Assembly: GCA_041494445.1 (NCBI GenBank)
Contig: JBGQAU010000069.1
Span: forward strand, 1 to 17,514
Length of the DNA stretch: 17,514 nt
From: JAIQFR01 sp041494445
GTDB lineage: Bacteria > Acidobacteriota > Polarisedimenticolia > Polarisedimenticolales > JAIQFR01
Direction of reading: 5' to 3'
Numbering within the stretch: the stretch's first letter is position 1; every line of letters begins with the position of its first letter. This document shows positions 1-7,315 of this stretch, one piece after another. The translations under genes were made by a program, and so were the position numbers. Below the pieces are notes generated by a model. The model was given only the letters and a program-made list of their open reading frames with translations, did no database searches and was not told where the DNA came from.

Positions 1-1
1 C

Positions 2-379
2 GACCCCGCGACCCGGGGAGGGAACGCGCCCGACGGGCGGCGGGTGAAGAGCACGATCCACTGGGTCTCCGCCGCCCACGCCGCCGAAGCCGAGGTTCGC
101 CTCTACGATCACCTGTTCACCGCGGAGGATCCGGCGGCGGTCCCCGAGGGGACCGACTGGAAGGCGACGCTGAACCCGAGTTCGCTCGAGACGCTTCGCG
201 GCGCCAAGGTCGAGCCGATGCTGCTCGCGGCCCTGCCGGGCCAGAGGTTCCAATTCGAGCGGCTCGGCTACTTCTGCGCGGACGCCCGCCAATCCCGGCC
301 GGGAGCCCCCGTGTTCAACCGGACCGTCACGCTGAAGGACACCTGGGCCCGGATCCAGAAGAAGCAAGGGGCCCAATGA
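2..379 (+). CDS. glnS: Glutaminyl-tRNA synthetase, C-terminal part (5' end outside window)
   Basis: GlnRS charges tRNA-Gln with glutamine in the cytoplasm. Only the last ~125 residues are present, and the frame is open to the left edge, so no start can be assigned. The visible part is the beta-barrel anticodon-binding region typical of GlnRS: TIHWVSA, then EVRLYDHLF, LNPSSLE, AKVEPML, RFQFERLGYFC and, at the end, PVFNRTVTLKDTW, all in the family's order and ending at the usual place. The TGA stop at 377-379 lies directly against the stop of the convergent gltX (380-382), so there is no spacer. A tRNA-Gln gene lies 1.6 kb away, which fits an organism that charges tRNA-Gln directly. Family assignment is secure; whether the upstream part is intact cannot be seen. 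Confidence 0.95.
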   Translation, partial: DPATRGGNAPDGRRVKSTIHWVSAAHAAEAEVRLYDHLFTAEDPAAVPEGTDWKATLNPSSLETLRGAKVEPMLLAALPGQRFQFERLGYFCADARQSRPGAPVFNRTVTLKDTWARIQKKQGAQ

Positions 380-1825
380 CTATTTCAGCGTCTCGACAGC
401 CTTGCGAATCCGGCGCTCGCACGCTTCCCGGCCCAGCGTCTCCATGAGCGCGTAGAGCCCGGGGCCCGCCCCCATGCCGGTGCAGGCCAGCCGGAGCGGG
501 TGGACGAGGTCGCTGACCTTGACGCCCTCCCGATCCGAGAACGCCTTGACCGCGGTCTCGAGCGTCGCGGCATCGAACGAGGATTCCGCCTCGACCACGG
601 GGAGCAGCCTGAGGAGCAGGTCGCGACTCCCGGGGCGCCACCGCTTCGTCACGGTTTCCGCGTCGTACTCGGTCGGGTCGGCGAAGAACCAGCCGGCCTT
701 CTCGAGGATCTCGCGAACGAACGTGATCCGCTCGCGCATCAGCTCCACGATCCTCAGGAGATGCGCGTCGCCGAACCCGGCGACGCCCTTCTCCGCCAGG
801 AGCGGCTTCAGCTCGTCGAGCAGCTCGCTCGGGGATCGCCTCCTCAGGTACTCCGCGTTGAGCCACCGGAGCTTCTCGAGGTCGAAGATCGCGCCGGACT
901 TGCCGACGCGCTCCAGCGAGAACTCGCTCACCAGATCGGCAAGGGCGAAGAAGTCGCGGTCGTACCCCGGGTTCCAGCCGAGGAGCGCCACGAAGTTGAC
1001 CAGCGCCTCCGGGTAATACCCCTGCGTGCGGTAGTCGGAGACCGCCACGTCCGCCTGCCGCTTGCTGAGCTTCGAGCGGTCCGCCCCGAGGAGCAGCGGG
1101 AGGTGCGCGAACCGCGGCGGGTCCCACCCGAAGTACCGGTAGAGGAGCACGTGCTTGGGGGTGCTCGAGAGCCACTCCTCGCCGCGGATCACGTGTGTGA
1201 TCTCCATGAGGTGGTCGTCCACGACGTTGGCGAGGTGGTAGGTCGGATAACCGTCCGACTTCAGGAGGATCTGGTCGTCGAGGACGTCGGTCCCGAACTC
1301 GACCCGCCCGCGGACGATGTCGGACACCACCACGGCCCGCTCGTCGGGGATCCTCATGCGGATCACGAACGGCTCCCCCGCGGCCTTCCTCGCCTCGACC
1401 TCTTGCGGGGAAAGCCGAAGGCAGAAGCGGTCGTACTTCGTGGATTGCTGGTCCTTCTGCCGGTCCTTCCGCATCGCGAGGAGCCGCTCGGCGGTGCAGA
1501 AGCAGGGATAGGCGCGGCCGGACGCGACGAGACGGTCCGCCGCTTCCCGATAGTGCGCGAGCCGCTCCGACTGGAAGTACGGGGCATGCGGCCCCCCCGC
1601 CTCCGGTCCCTCGTCGTAGTCGAGTCCCGCCCAGCGGAGCGACTCGACGATCATCTCGACAGCACCCGGCACGTACCGGCTTCGATCGGTGTCCTCGATC
1701 CTCAGGACGAACTTCCCGCCGGAACGCCGCGCGAACAGGTAGTTGTACAGGGCGGTCCTGAGACCCCCGACGTGGAGGTACCCGGTCGGGCTGGGAGCGA
1801 ACCGGACGCGGACCTCATCGCTCAT
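380..1825 (-). CDS. gltX: Glutamyl-tRNA synthetase
   Basis: Class I aminoacyl-tRNA synthetase that attaches glutamate to tRNA-Glu. The protein is 481 residues, a normal bacterial length. The HIGH signature appears as HVGG at residues 18-21 after FAPSPTGY, and the KMSKS loop as KLSKR at 252-256. C108 and C110 in PCFC plus C135 may form the zinc site of the acceptor-binding insertion. The start at 1825 (MSDEVRVRF) was chosen over an upstream in-frame ATG at 1894 because it begins exactly at the family N-terminus and has GGGGAG just upstream; the 23 extra residues look like untranslated leader. The gene is convergent with glnS and divergent from tRNA-Gln. Because glnS is present, this enzyme is probably the discriminating type that charges only tRNA-Glu, but the sequence alone does not prove it. 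Confidence 0.97.
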   Translation of the reverse strand: MSDEVRVRFAPSPTGYLHVGGLRTALYNYLFARRSGGKFVLRIEDTDRSRYVPGAVEMIVESLRWAGLDYDEGPEAGGPHAPYFQSERLAHYREAADRLVASGRAYPCFCTAERLLAMRKDRQKDQQSTKYDRFCLRLSPQEVEARKAAGEPFVIRMRIPDERAVVVSDIVRGRVEFGTDVLDDQILLKSDGYPTYHLANVVDDHLMEITHVIRGEEWLSSTPKHVLLYRYFGWDPPRFAHLPLLLGADRSKLSKRQADVAVSDYRTQGYYPEALVNFVALLGWNPGYDRDFFALADLVSEFSLERVGKSGAIFDLEKLRWLNAEYLRRRSPSELLDELKPLLAEKGVAGFGDAHLLRIVELMRERITFVREILEKAGWFFADPTEYDAETVTKRWRPGSRDLLLRLLPVVEAESSFDAATLETAVKAFSDREGVKVSDLVHPLRLACTGMGAGPGLYALMETLGREACERRIRKAVETLK

Positions 1826-1892
1826 GCTCGTCTCCCCGACGCCCGCGCGACCGCTGCGGGCGGTCGTCTCCGGAGCGGGTCGGCCGGCGGGC

Positions 1893-1922
1893 ACGATAGC
1901 AACGCAGCGGACGGTCCGGCAA
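1893..1922 (-). promoter_or_regulatory. Candidate sigma70 promoter of gltX
   Basis: On the minus strand, TTGCCG (1917-1922) and TATCGT (1893-1898) are separated by 18 bases, and the -10 is preceded by TGC, giving an extended -10. Each hexamer matches consensus at 4 of 6 positions. Transcription would start near 1886, giving a ~60-base leader to gltX. The -35 lies only 6 bases from the -35 of the divergent tRNA promoter. Hand-identified. Confidence 0.5.
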
Positions 1923-1928
1923 GCTTCC

Positions 1929-1957
1929 TTGACCGGAATGAAAGCGGTTCCTATAAT
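1929..1957 (+). promoter_or_regulatory. Strong sigma70-type promoter of tRNA-Gln
   Basis: TTGACC (1929-1934) and a perfect TATAAT (1952-1957) are separated by exactly 17 bases, close to the ideal housekeeping promoter. Initiation is expected around 1964, leaving a short 5' leader of about 17 bases before the mature tRNA for RNase P to remove. In such GC-rich DNA this match is unlikely to be chance. Confidence 0.85.
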
Positions 1958-1980
1958 CGCTCGCGCTTTCCGGAGCCTGC

Positions 1981-2054
1981 TGGGGAGTCGTCCAATGGTA
2001 GGACATGCGGCTCTGGACCGTAGAATCGGGGTTCGAATCCCTGCTCCCCAGCCA
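1981..2054 (+). tRNA. tRNA-Gln (anticodon CUG), CCA encoded
   Basis: The sequence folds into a full cloverleaf. The acceptor stem is TGGGGAG (1981-1987) with CTCCCCA (2044-2050), discriminator G2051, and CCA at 2052-2054. The D arm is GTCC/GGAC with an AATGGTA loop. The anticodon stem TGCGG/CCGTA closes the loop CTCTGGA (2011-2017), placing CTG at 2013-2015, which reads CAG. The T arm carries the TTCGAAT loop. The first pair is U1-A72 and the discriminator is G73; both are known GlnRS identity features in E. coli. Together with the nearby glnS this supports direct glutaminylation. A leader of about 17 bases separates it from its promoter, and no other tRNA follows. Confidence 0.95.
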
Positions 2055-2084
2055 ACTTCCCTCGGATGAGCGTCGCAGGGCGTC

Positions 2085-2104
2085 CCCGCGGACTTTCCGG
2101 CGGG
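2085..2104 (+). terminator. Possible hairpin terminator after tRNA-Gln
   Basis: CCCGCGG (2085-2091), a loop of five (ACTTT), then CCGGCGGG (2097-2104) pair into seven base pairs with one bulged G. It starts 30 bases after the tRNA CCA and has no T run behind it. It may end or help process the tRNA transcript, or be a chance GC-rich pairing. Confidence 0.25.
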
Positions 2105-2169
2105 CCGAAGGCGCGGTAAGCTGTGTCGCCGCGGGCCCGGCCGTCGCGGACGGGTGAAAGGACGTCGAG

Positions 2170-3522
2170 ATGGACAGTGCGCTCGCCGTGCACAGGTTCC
2201 AGTTCGCCTTCACCGCGACGTTCCACTACCTGTTTCCCCAGCTCACCATGGGGCTCGCGCTCCTGCTGTTCGTCCTGAAGGTGATGGCGCTCCGGACGGG
2301 CAAGGAAGGGTACAACCGGGCCGCGCGCTTCTGGGGGAAGGTCTTCGGCGTCAGCTTCGCCATCGGGGTCGTCACCGGGATCCCGCTGGAATTCCAGTTC
2401 GGGACGAACTGGTCGGAGTTCTCGCGGGCGGCCGGCGGCGTGATCGGCCAGACGCTGGCCATGGAAGGGATCTTCGCCTTCTTCCTCGAGTCGACCTTCC
2501 TCGGCCTGTTCCTGTTCGGCGAGAAGCGGCTCGGACCGAAGCTCCACACGGCGACCGCGTTCCTCGTGTTCGTCGGCTCGTGGATCTCCGGCTACTTCAT
2601 CGTCGCCACCGACGCCTTCATGCAGCACCCCGCCGGCCACGCGGTCGGAGCGGACGGCAAGATCGTCCTCGACAGCCTCGGGGGGCTCCTGCTGAACCCG
2701 TGGGGGCTCTGGCAGTACGCCCACACGATGGCCGGCTCGATGGTCACCGGCTCCTTCGCGATGGCCGCCGTGGGGGCCTTCTATCTCCTCCAGGAGCGGC
2801 ACGCGGCGTACGGGAAGCTGTTCGTGCGGCTCGGCGTGATCGCGGGGACGATCGCGTCGATCCTCCAGATCTTTCCCACCGGGGACGGCCAGGGGCAGAT
2901 GATGGCGCGCCACCAGCCGGCGACGCTGGCGGCGATGGAGGGGTTGTTCCGGACCGAGTCGGGCGCTCCCCTGGCGATCGTCGGTCAGCCCGACGTCGAG
3001 AAGCGCCGGCTGGACAATCCGCTCACCGTCCCGAAGATGCTCAGCTTTCTGACCTACAAGCGCTGGAACGCCGAGGTGAAAGGGCTCGACGCGTTTCCCC
3101 TCGAGAGCTGGCCGGACAACATCCCCCTGCTCTACTACGCCTACCATGTCATGGTGGGACTGGGCACGATCTTCATCGCGATCCTGCTGATTTCGGCCTT
3201 CAAGCTCTACCGAGGAACCCTGTACGCCTCGCGACCGGCGCTCTGGGTCCTGATGCTCGCGTTCCCCTTCCCGTTCATCGCCAACACGGCGGGTTGGATC
3301 ACCGCGGAGGTGGGTCGCCAGCCGTGGGTGATCTACGGCCTGATGCGGACCGCGGAGGGGTACTCGACCACGGTGTCCGCGGGCAACGCCACGTTCACGC
3401 TCATCGGGTTCGCGGGGATGTACACGGTGCTCGGGATCCTCGCGGTGTTTCTGATCGGACGCGAGATCGCTCACGGCCCCGAACCCGTGCACGCTCCCGC
3501 CGCGGGACGGCGCCCCGCCTGA
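2170..3522 (+). CDS. cydA: Cytochrome bd quinol oxidase subunit I
   Basis: Integral membrane subunit that binds all three haems (b558, b595, d) and oxidises quinol while reducing O2 to water with high affinity. The 450-residue protein keeps the key residues at E. coli-like positions: H19 (haem ligand), E99 and E107 (AMEG, FLES), H185 in the YAHT segment (b558), M328 in YHVMVG (b558) and GRQPW at 382-386. It is about 70 residues shorter than E. coli CydA because the Q-loop after GDGQGQ (238-243) lacks the long C-terminal insert, so it is a short-Q-loop member. Several hydrophobic membrane segments are evident. AAAGGA lies about 7 bases before the ATG. It heads a plus-strand run with cydB 8 bases downstream. 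No clear promoter was found in the 115 bases after the tRNA. Confidence 0.97.
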   Translation: MDSALAVHRFQFAFTATFHYLFPQLTMGLALLLFVLKVMALRTGKEGYNRAARFWGKVFGVSFAIGVVTGIPLEFQFGTNWSEFSRAAGGVIGQTLAMEGIFAFFLESTFLGLFLFGEKRLGPKLHTATAFLVFVGSWISGYFIVATDAFMQHPAGHAVGADGKIVLDSLGGLLLNPWGLWQYAHTMAGSMVTGSFAMAAVGAFYLLQERHAAYGKLFVRLGVIAGTIASILQIFPTGDGQGQMMARHQPATLAAMEGLFRTESGAPLAIVGQPDVEKRRLDNPLTVPKMLSFLTYKRWNAEVKGLDAFPLESWPDNIPLLYYAYHVMVGLGTIFIAILLISAFKLYRGTLYASRPALWVLMLAFPFPFIANTAGWITAEVGRQPWVIYGLMRTAEGYSTTVSAGNATFTLIGFAGMYTVLGILAVFLIGREIAHGPEPVHAPAAGRRPA

Positions 3523-3530
3523 GATAACTC

Positions 3531-4571
3531 ATGGATACCCTCTGGTTCTGCCTCGTCGCGGCGATGCTGGCCATGTACGTCGTGTTCGACGGGTTCGACC
3601 TCGGCGCGGGGATCCTCCACCTCGCGCTGGCGAGGACCGACGCGGAGCGACGGCTGGTGCTCAGGACCATCGGGCCCGTGTGGGACGGGAACGAGGTCTG
3701 GCTCCTCGCGAGCGGCGGCGCCCTGTTCTTCGCGTTCCCGTCGCTGTTCGCCACGGGCTTCAGCGGCTTCTACCTCCCCCTGATGGTGGTGTTGTGGCTC
3801 CTGATCCTCCGCGGTATCGCGGTGGAGTTCCGGAATCACATCGAGAGCCCCGTCTGGGGCCCGCTGTGGGACGTGACGTTCTCGCTGTCGAGCGCGCTGC
3901 TCGCGGTCCTCTTCGGCGCCGCCCTCGGGAACGTGGTCCGCGGCGTCCCTCTGGACCCGCAGGGCCGCTTTTTCGTGCCGCTGTGGACCGACTTCCGGCC
4001 CGGGGCCGACGCCGGCGCGCTGGACGCCTACACGCTCCTCGTCGGCCTCACCGCGCTCGCGACGCTCACGGTGCACGGAGCGCTGTGGATCGCGGTGAAG
4101 ACCTCCGGCGGCCTCCAGAGGCGTGCACGGCGGACGGTGGATTTCGTCTGGTGGGCGGTGGCGGCGCTCACCGTGCTCCTGACCCTCTTCACGATGAGAG
4201 TGCAGCCCCAGATCGCTCGAAGCCTCGCGGCCCGGCCATGGGGGTACGTCTTCCCGATGATCGCCCTCGCCGGGCTCGTCGGGGTCCTCTGGTTAGCCTC
4301 GCACGAGCGGGACGCCGCCGCCTTCCTCGCCTCGAGCGCCTACATCGTCGGGATGCTCACGAGCGCGGCCTTCGGCCTCTACCCGTACATGCTCCCCTCG
4401 ACGACCGATCCGTCCCGCGGACTCACGGTCCACGCCGCCGCGGCCCCGGCCGCCGGCCTCAGGATCGGCCTCGCGTGGTGGATCCCGGGAATGGCGCTGG
4501 TCGCCGGGTACTTCGTATTCACGTACCGCCGTTTCGCCGGGAAAATCGAACTCGGGGACGAGGGGTATTGA
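3531..4571 (+). CDS. cydB: Cytochrome bd quinol oxidase subunit II
   Basis: Membrane partner of CydA; together they form the bd oxidase of the cytoplasmic membrane. The 346-residue protein is of usual length and begins with the CydB signature FDGFDLGAG (residues 19-27), followed by GPVWDGNEVW and the RGIAVEFRNH segment, with alternating hydrophobic stretches throughout. It starts 8 bases after the cydA stop with only a weak ribosome site, so its translation probably depends on cydA. No cydX-like small subunit follows, and the haem-assembly ABC transporter genes cydC/cydD are not in this window. The next gene begins 7 bases after its stop, suggesting one transcript. Confidence 0.97.
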   Translation: MDTLWFCLVAAMLAMYVVFDGFDLGAGILHLALARTDAERRLVLRTIGPVWDGNEVWLLASGGALFFAFPSLFATGFSGFYLPLMVVLWLLILRGIAVEFRNHIESPVWGPLWDVTFSLSSALLAVLFGAALGNVVRGVPLDPQGRFFVPLWTDFRPGADAGALDAYTLLVGLTALATLTVHGALWIAVKTSGGLQRRARRTVDFVWWAVAALTVLLTLFTMRVQPQIARSLAARPWGYVFPMIALAGLVGVLWLASHERDAAAFLASSAYIVGMLTSAAFGLYPYMLPSTTDPSRGLTVHAAAAPAAGLRIGLAWWIPGMALVAGYFVFTYRRFAGKIELGDEGY

Positions 4572-4578
4572 GGCGGCC

Positions 4579-5592
4579 ATGAAGGCGATGGTCTTGCGGG
4601 CCAACGCGCCGGTCGGCCGCCATCCCCTCGAGTGGGCCGAGGTCGAGGATAAGGAGCCCGGCGAGGGGGAGGTTCGGGTTCGCGTCCGGGCATGCGCGAT
4701 CTGCCGGACCGACCTGCACGTGATCGAGGGGGACCTCCCCGCGCGCCGCCTCCCCGTGATCCCCGGCCACCAGGTCGTCGGGACCGTCGACCGGCTGGGC
4801 CCCGGCTGCGCGCGCCTCTGCATGGGGGACCGGATCGGAATCGCGTGGCTGAGGAGCACTTGCGGTGCGTGCGGGTTCTGCCGGTCGGGCTCGGAGAACC
4901 TCTGCGATGCGTCACTGTACTCGGGGTACCACGAGGACGGGGGGTACGCCGAGATGGCCGTGGTTCCCGAGGCGTACGCGTACCGGATCCCGGACGCGTT
5001 CTCGGACGTCGAGGCGGCGCCGCTCCTCTGCGCCGGGATCATCGGCTACCGTGCGCTGCGGCGGAGCGACGTGCCGGCGGGCGGCCGGCTCGGGCTCTTC
5101 GGCTTCGGCTCCTCCGCGCACGTCGTGCTCCAGCTCGCGCGGCACCGGGGATGCGAGGTCCACGTCGCCACGCGCGGGGAGAGCCACCGCGACCTCGCTC
5201 GCCGGATGGGGGCGGCCCGGGTCGGCGGGGCGTTCGACGCGTCGCCGGTCCCCCTCGACGCCGCCATCGTGTTCGCTCCGGTCGGCGAGATCGTTCCGCC
5301 CGCGCTCCGCTCGATCCGGAAGGGCGGCACCGTGGTGCTCGCCGGGATCCACATGACGCCCATCCCGTCCATGGAGTACAACGAGCATCTCTTCCACGAG
5401 AAGAACCTGAGGAGCGTCGAGGCGAACACCCGCGCCGACGGCGAGGACCTCCTCCGCGAGGCCGCGGAGATCCCGCTTCGCCCGCAGGTGACGACGTTCC
5501 CCCTCGAGCACGCCAACGAGGCCCTGATCCGCCTCGAGCAGGACAGGATCGACGGGACCGGCGTGCTGGTGATCGGTGGCCCGCGCGACTGA
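4579..5592 (+). CDS. Zinc-dependent alcohol dehydrogenase family protein (medium-chain)
   Basis: Medium-chain dehydrogenase/reductase of 337 residues that should oxidise an alcohol, or reduce an aldehyde, with NAD(P). The catalytic zinc ligands are C42 (AICRTD), H64 (PGHQ) and C151 (LLCAG). The structural zinc lobe has C95, C98, C101 and C109 in the classic CxxCxxCx7C spacing. The nucleotide-binding turn is GLFGFGSSA at 172-180. The usual GHE motif is GHQ here, as in an AdhA-like subset. Best match by eye is that bacterial AdhA-like group; substrate is unknown. It starts 7 bases after cydB with GAGGCGG as ribosome site, so co-transcription with cydAB is likely. It could feed NADH into the chain ending at cytochrome bd, but that is inference. 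Confidence 0.9.
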   Translation: MKAMVLRANAPVGRHPLEWAEVEDKEPGEGEVRVRVRACAICRTDLHVIEGDLPARRLPVIPGHQVVGTVDRLGPGCARLCMGDRIGIAWLRSTCGACGFCRSGSENLCDASLYSGYHEDGGYAEMAVVPEAYAYRIPDAFSDVEAAPLLCAGIIGYRALRRSDVPAGGRLGLFGFGSSAHVVLQLARHRGCEVHVATRGESHRDLARRMGAARVGGAFDASPVPLDAAIVFAPVGEIVPPALRSIRKGGTVVLAGIHMTPIPSMEYNEHLFHEKNLRSVEANTRADGEDLLREAAEIPLRPQVTTFPLEHANEALIRLEQDRIDGTGVLVIGGPRD

Positions 5593-5620
5593 TCGCGATC
5601 GCCGCCGTCGGAGGCCAACC

Positions 5621-6769
5621 ATGCTCAAGCTCGTCGCCGTCACGGTCCTCGCGGCCGCCTCGACCCCTCTCCTCGCGCAGGCGGTCTCCGCCCCGCGTGA
5701 GGCGGCTCCCCCGTCGCTCGAGGAGGTCCGCAGGGGAATGGGGATTCCCTCCCGGGGCGACGTGCGGGGCCAGCAGGACGCCGTCGGCTTCGCGTCCACC
5801 GCGGAGCAGATGGCCAGAGTGTGGGACCTCTCCGCGACGACGCCCGCGCCCGACCGGCTCGGCGAGCCGCCGGTCCCGGGCGTCGCGGGGGTGATCTGCC
5901 CCCACGACGACTACCTTTACGCCGGGAGGGTCTACCGCCGGATCCTCCCGCTCGTGACCGCGCGCACCGTCGTCCTCGTGGGAGTGTTCCACAAGTACCG
6001 CCGGTTCGGGGCGCACGATCGCCTGGTGTTCGACCCCTATCGGGCCTGGCGCACGCCGGACGGCGAGGTGCCGGTGTCGCCGCTGCGCGAGGACTTGCTG
6101 GCTGCGCTCCCGAAGGACGACGTGGTACAGGACGCCGCGATGCACGACAGCGAGCACTCGCTCGAGGCGCTCTTGTTCTGGCTGCGCCACGCGCGGCCCG
6201 ACCTTACGATCGTCCCGATCATCGTCCCCGCCGCGAGTCTCCCGCGGCTCGGCGAGCTGGCCGACCACCTCGGCCGGGCGCTGGGCGCGAGCCTCGAGAA
6301 GCGCGGGTGGCGCCTCGGGCGCGACGTGGCCATCGCGATCTCGACCGACGCGGTGCACTACGGCGCGGACTTCAAGTACGTGCCGTTCGGCGAGGGCGGC
6401 GTCACGGCCTACGTCCGGGCCGCGGAGCGGGACCGCGCCCTGCTCAAAGGCCCGCTCGCGGGCCCGATCTCCGCGGACAAGGTGCGGCGGCTGTTCGCCG
6501 AGTTCGTGAACCCGGAGCGCCCCGACGAGTATCGGCTGACGTGGTGCGGCCGCTTCTCGGTGCCCCTCGGACTGCTGCTCCTCGAGATCACCGCGCGCGC
6601 GCTCGGCGAGGGCACGCCGGTCGGCCAACCGGTCGCCTACGCGACCTCGGTGGGCACCTCGGAGCTTCCGGTCCGCGACGTCGGTCTCGGCTCCACCGCT
6701 CCCGCGAACCTCTACCACTTCGTCGGGTATCCCGCCGTGGCGTTCACGCTCCCGGGGCGGGAGGACTGA
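5621..6769 (+). CDS. MEMO-family (AmmeMemoRadiSam system protein B-like) protein with signal peptide
   Basis: The 382-residue protein resembles the MEMO1/AmmeMemoRadiSam-B family, related in fold to class III extradiol dioxygenases. The family pattern is present in order: PHDDYLYAG with H95, VFHKY with H124, EHSLE at 178-182, STDAVHYG with D243 and H246, and WCGR with C309. H95, H124 and C309 match the metal-site His/His/Cys of MEMO proteins. The start at 5621 was chosen over an in-frame upstream start at 5576 because GGAGG lies six bases before it and it opens a Sec signal peptide (about residues 1-24, ending AQAVSA). Export to the periplasm is therefore predicted, which is unusual for this family. 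It lies 28 bases after the dehydrogenase, and no AMMECR1 or radical-SAM partner is in view. The reaction is unknown. Confidence 0.82.
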   Translation: MLKLVAVTVLAAASTPLLAQAVSAPREAAPPSLEEVRRGMGIPSRGDVRGQQDAVGFASTAEQMARVWDLSATTPAPDRLGEPPVPGVAGVICPHDDYLYAGRVYRRILPLVTARTVVLVGVFHKYRRFGAHDRLVFDPYRAWRTPDGEVPVSPLREDLLAALPKDDVVQDAAMHDSEHSLEALLFWLRHARPDLTIVPIIVPAASLPRLGELADHLGRALGASLEKRGWRLGRDVAIAISTDAVHYGADFKYVPFGEGGVTAYVRAAERDRALLKGPLAGPISADKVRRLFAEFVNPERPDEYRLTWCGRFSVPLGLLLLEITARALGEGTPVGQPVAYATSVGTSELPVRDVGLGSTAPANLYHFVGYPAVAFTLPGRED

Positions 6770-6796
6770 CTCGGCGGCGACCGCCGGGCACCGCGG

Positions 6797-7168
6797 CTAC
6801 TTGAGGTCGAAAGTCGCGGTCACGTTCCGTTGCCCGTCGACCTTCAGCGTGCACGTCCCCGTGTCGCTGCAGTCTCCCGACCACCCGGCGAACGTGGAGT
6901 CGGCGCTCGCCGTCGCCGTGAGCACGACGGTCAGCCCCGAGGTGAAGTCCCACGTGCAGACTCCACTGCCGCAGGTCACCGTCGCGTTGAGGTTCTGGGT
7001 AACGGCGCCGTGACCCGAGCCCGCGATCGTGATCTGGACCGAGGTGTCCCCGCGGGCGATGACGTCGTTGCCGCCGCCGCTCCCTCCGCAGGAGCCCGCT
7101 GCGAGCACGAGGACGCCGGCGAACGCCAGTAAGACAATGCGGTTGACGGTGGTTCGTGGTGATGTCAT
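6797..7168 (-). CDS. Small lipoprotein with one InlB-type B-repeat-like domain
   Basis: Predicted 123-residue exported protein. The N-terminus has basic residues, a hydrophobic stretch (11-24) and a lipobox-like AAGSC with C27, so it is probably anchored to a membrane as a lipoprotein. A Gly/Ser-rich linker follows, then one domain of about 75 residues ending in FAGWSGDCS, GTCTL and a terminal NVTATF, the pattern of divergent InlB B-repeats common in bacterial surface proteins. Four cysteines in this domain (TCGSGVC, GDC, GTC) may form disulfides. The start at 7168 is supported by AGGAGG eight bases upstream; a longer in-frame start at 7306 lacks both a signal and family support. It follows the hydrolase gene by 147 bases on the same strand and faces the MEMO gene. 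Function unknown. Confidence 0.78.
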   Translation of the reverse strand: MTSPRTTVNRIVLLAFAGVLVLAAGSCGGSGGGNDVIARGDTSVQITIAGSGHGAVTQNLNATVTCGSGVCTWDFTSGLTVVLTATASADSTFAGWSGDCSDTGTCTLKVDGQRNVTATFDLK

Positions 7169-7202
7169 GGCGGATCCTCCTCGCAACTTCGAGCCCCACG
7201 AG

Positions 7203-7221
7203 AGCCGCCCCTCGGGCAGCT
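7203..7221 (-). other. Hairpin in the leader of the lipoprotein gene
   Basis: On the minus-strand transcript, AGCUGCCC and GGGCGGCU pair over eight positions (one G-U) around a three-base loop, GAG. It lies 95 bases after the hydrolase stop and 35 bases before the lipoprotein start. It could weaken read-through or protect the downstream mRNA; there is no T run. Confidence 0.25.
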
Positions 7222-7315
7222 TCGACACGGAGGGAAGGAATGCTGTGGGGAGGAAGATACGCCGATCCGGGCCAGAAGGGAACTCGGAAACCGTCTCGGA
7301 ACGCAAACGAGGGGG

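Noticed and set aside
500..2023. Long plus-strand open frame over gltX
   Set aside because: A GC-rich shadow of gltX: Arg/Glu/Val-rich, no recognisable family, running through the promoter region and into the tRNA.
2094..2122. Possible cydA promoter (TTTCCG, 17 bases, TAAGCT)
   Set aside because: Only three matches to consensus in each hexamer, which is not better than chance.
1951..3492. Minus-strand open frame antisense to cydA and the tRNA
   Set aside because: Crosses a tRNA gene and shows only shadow composition.
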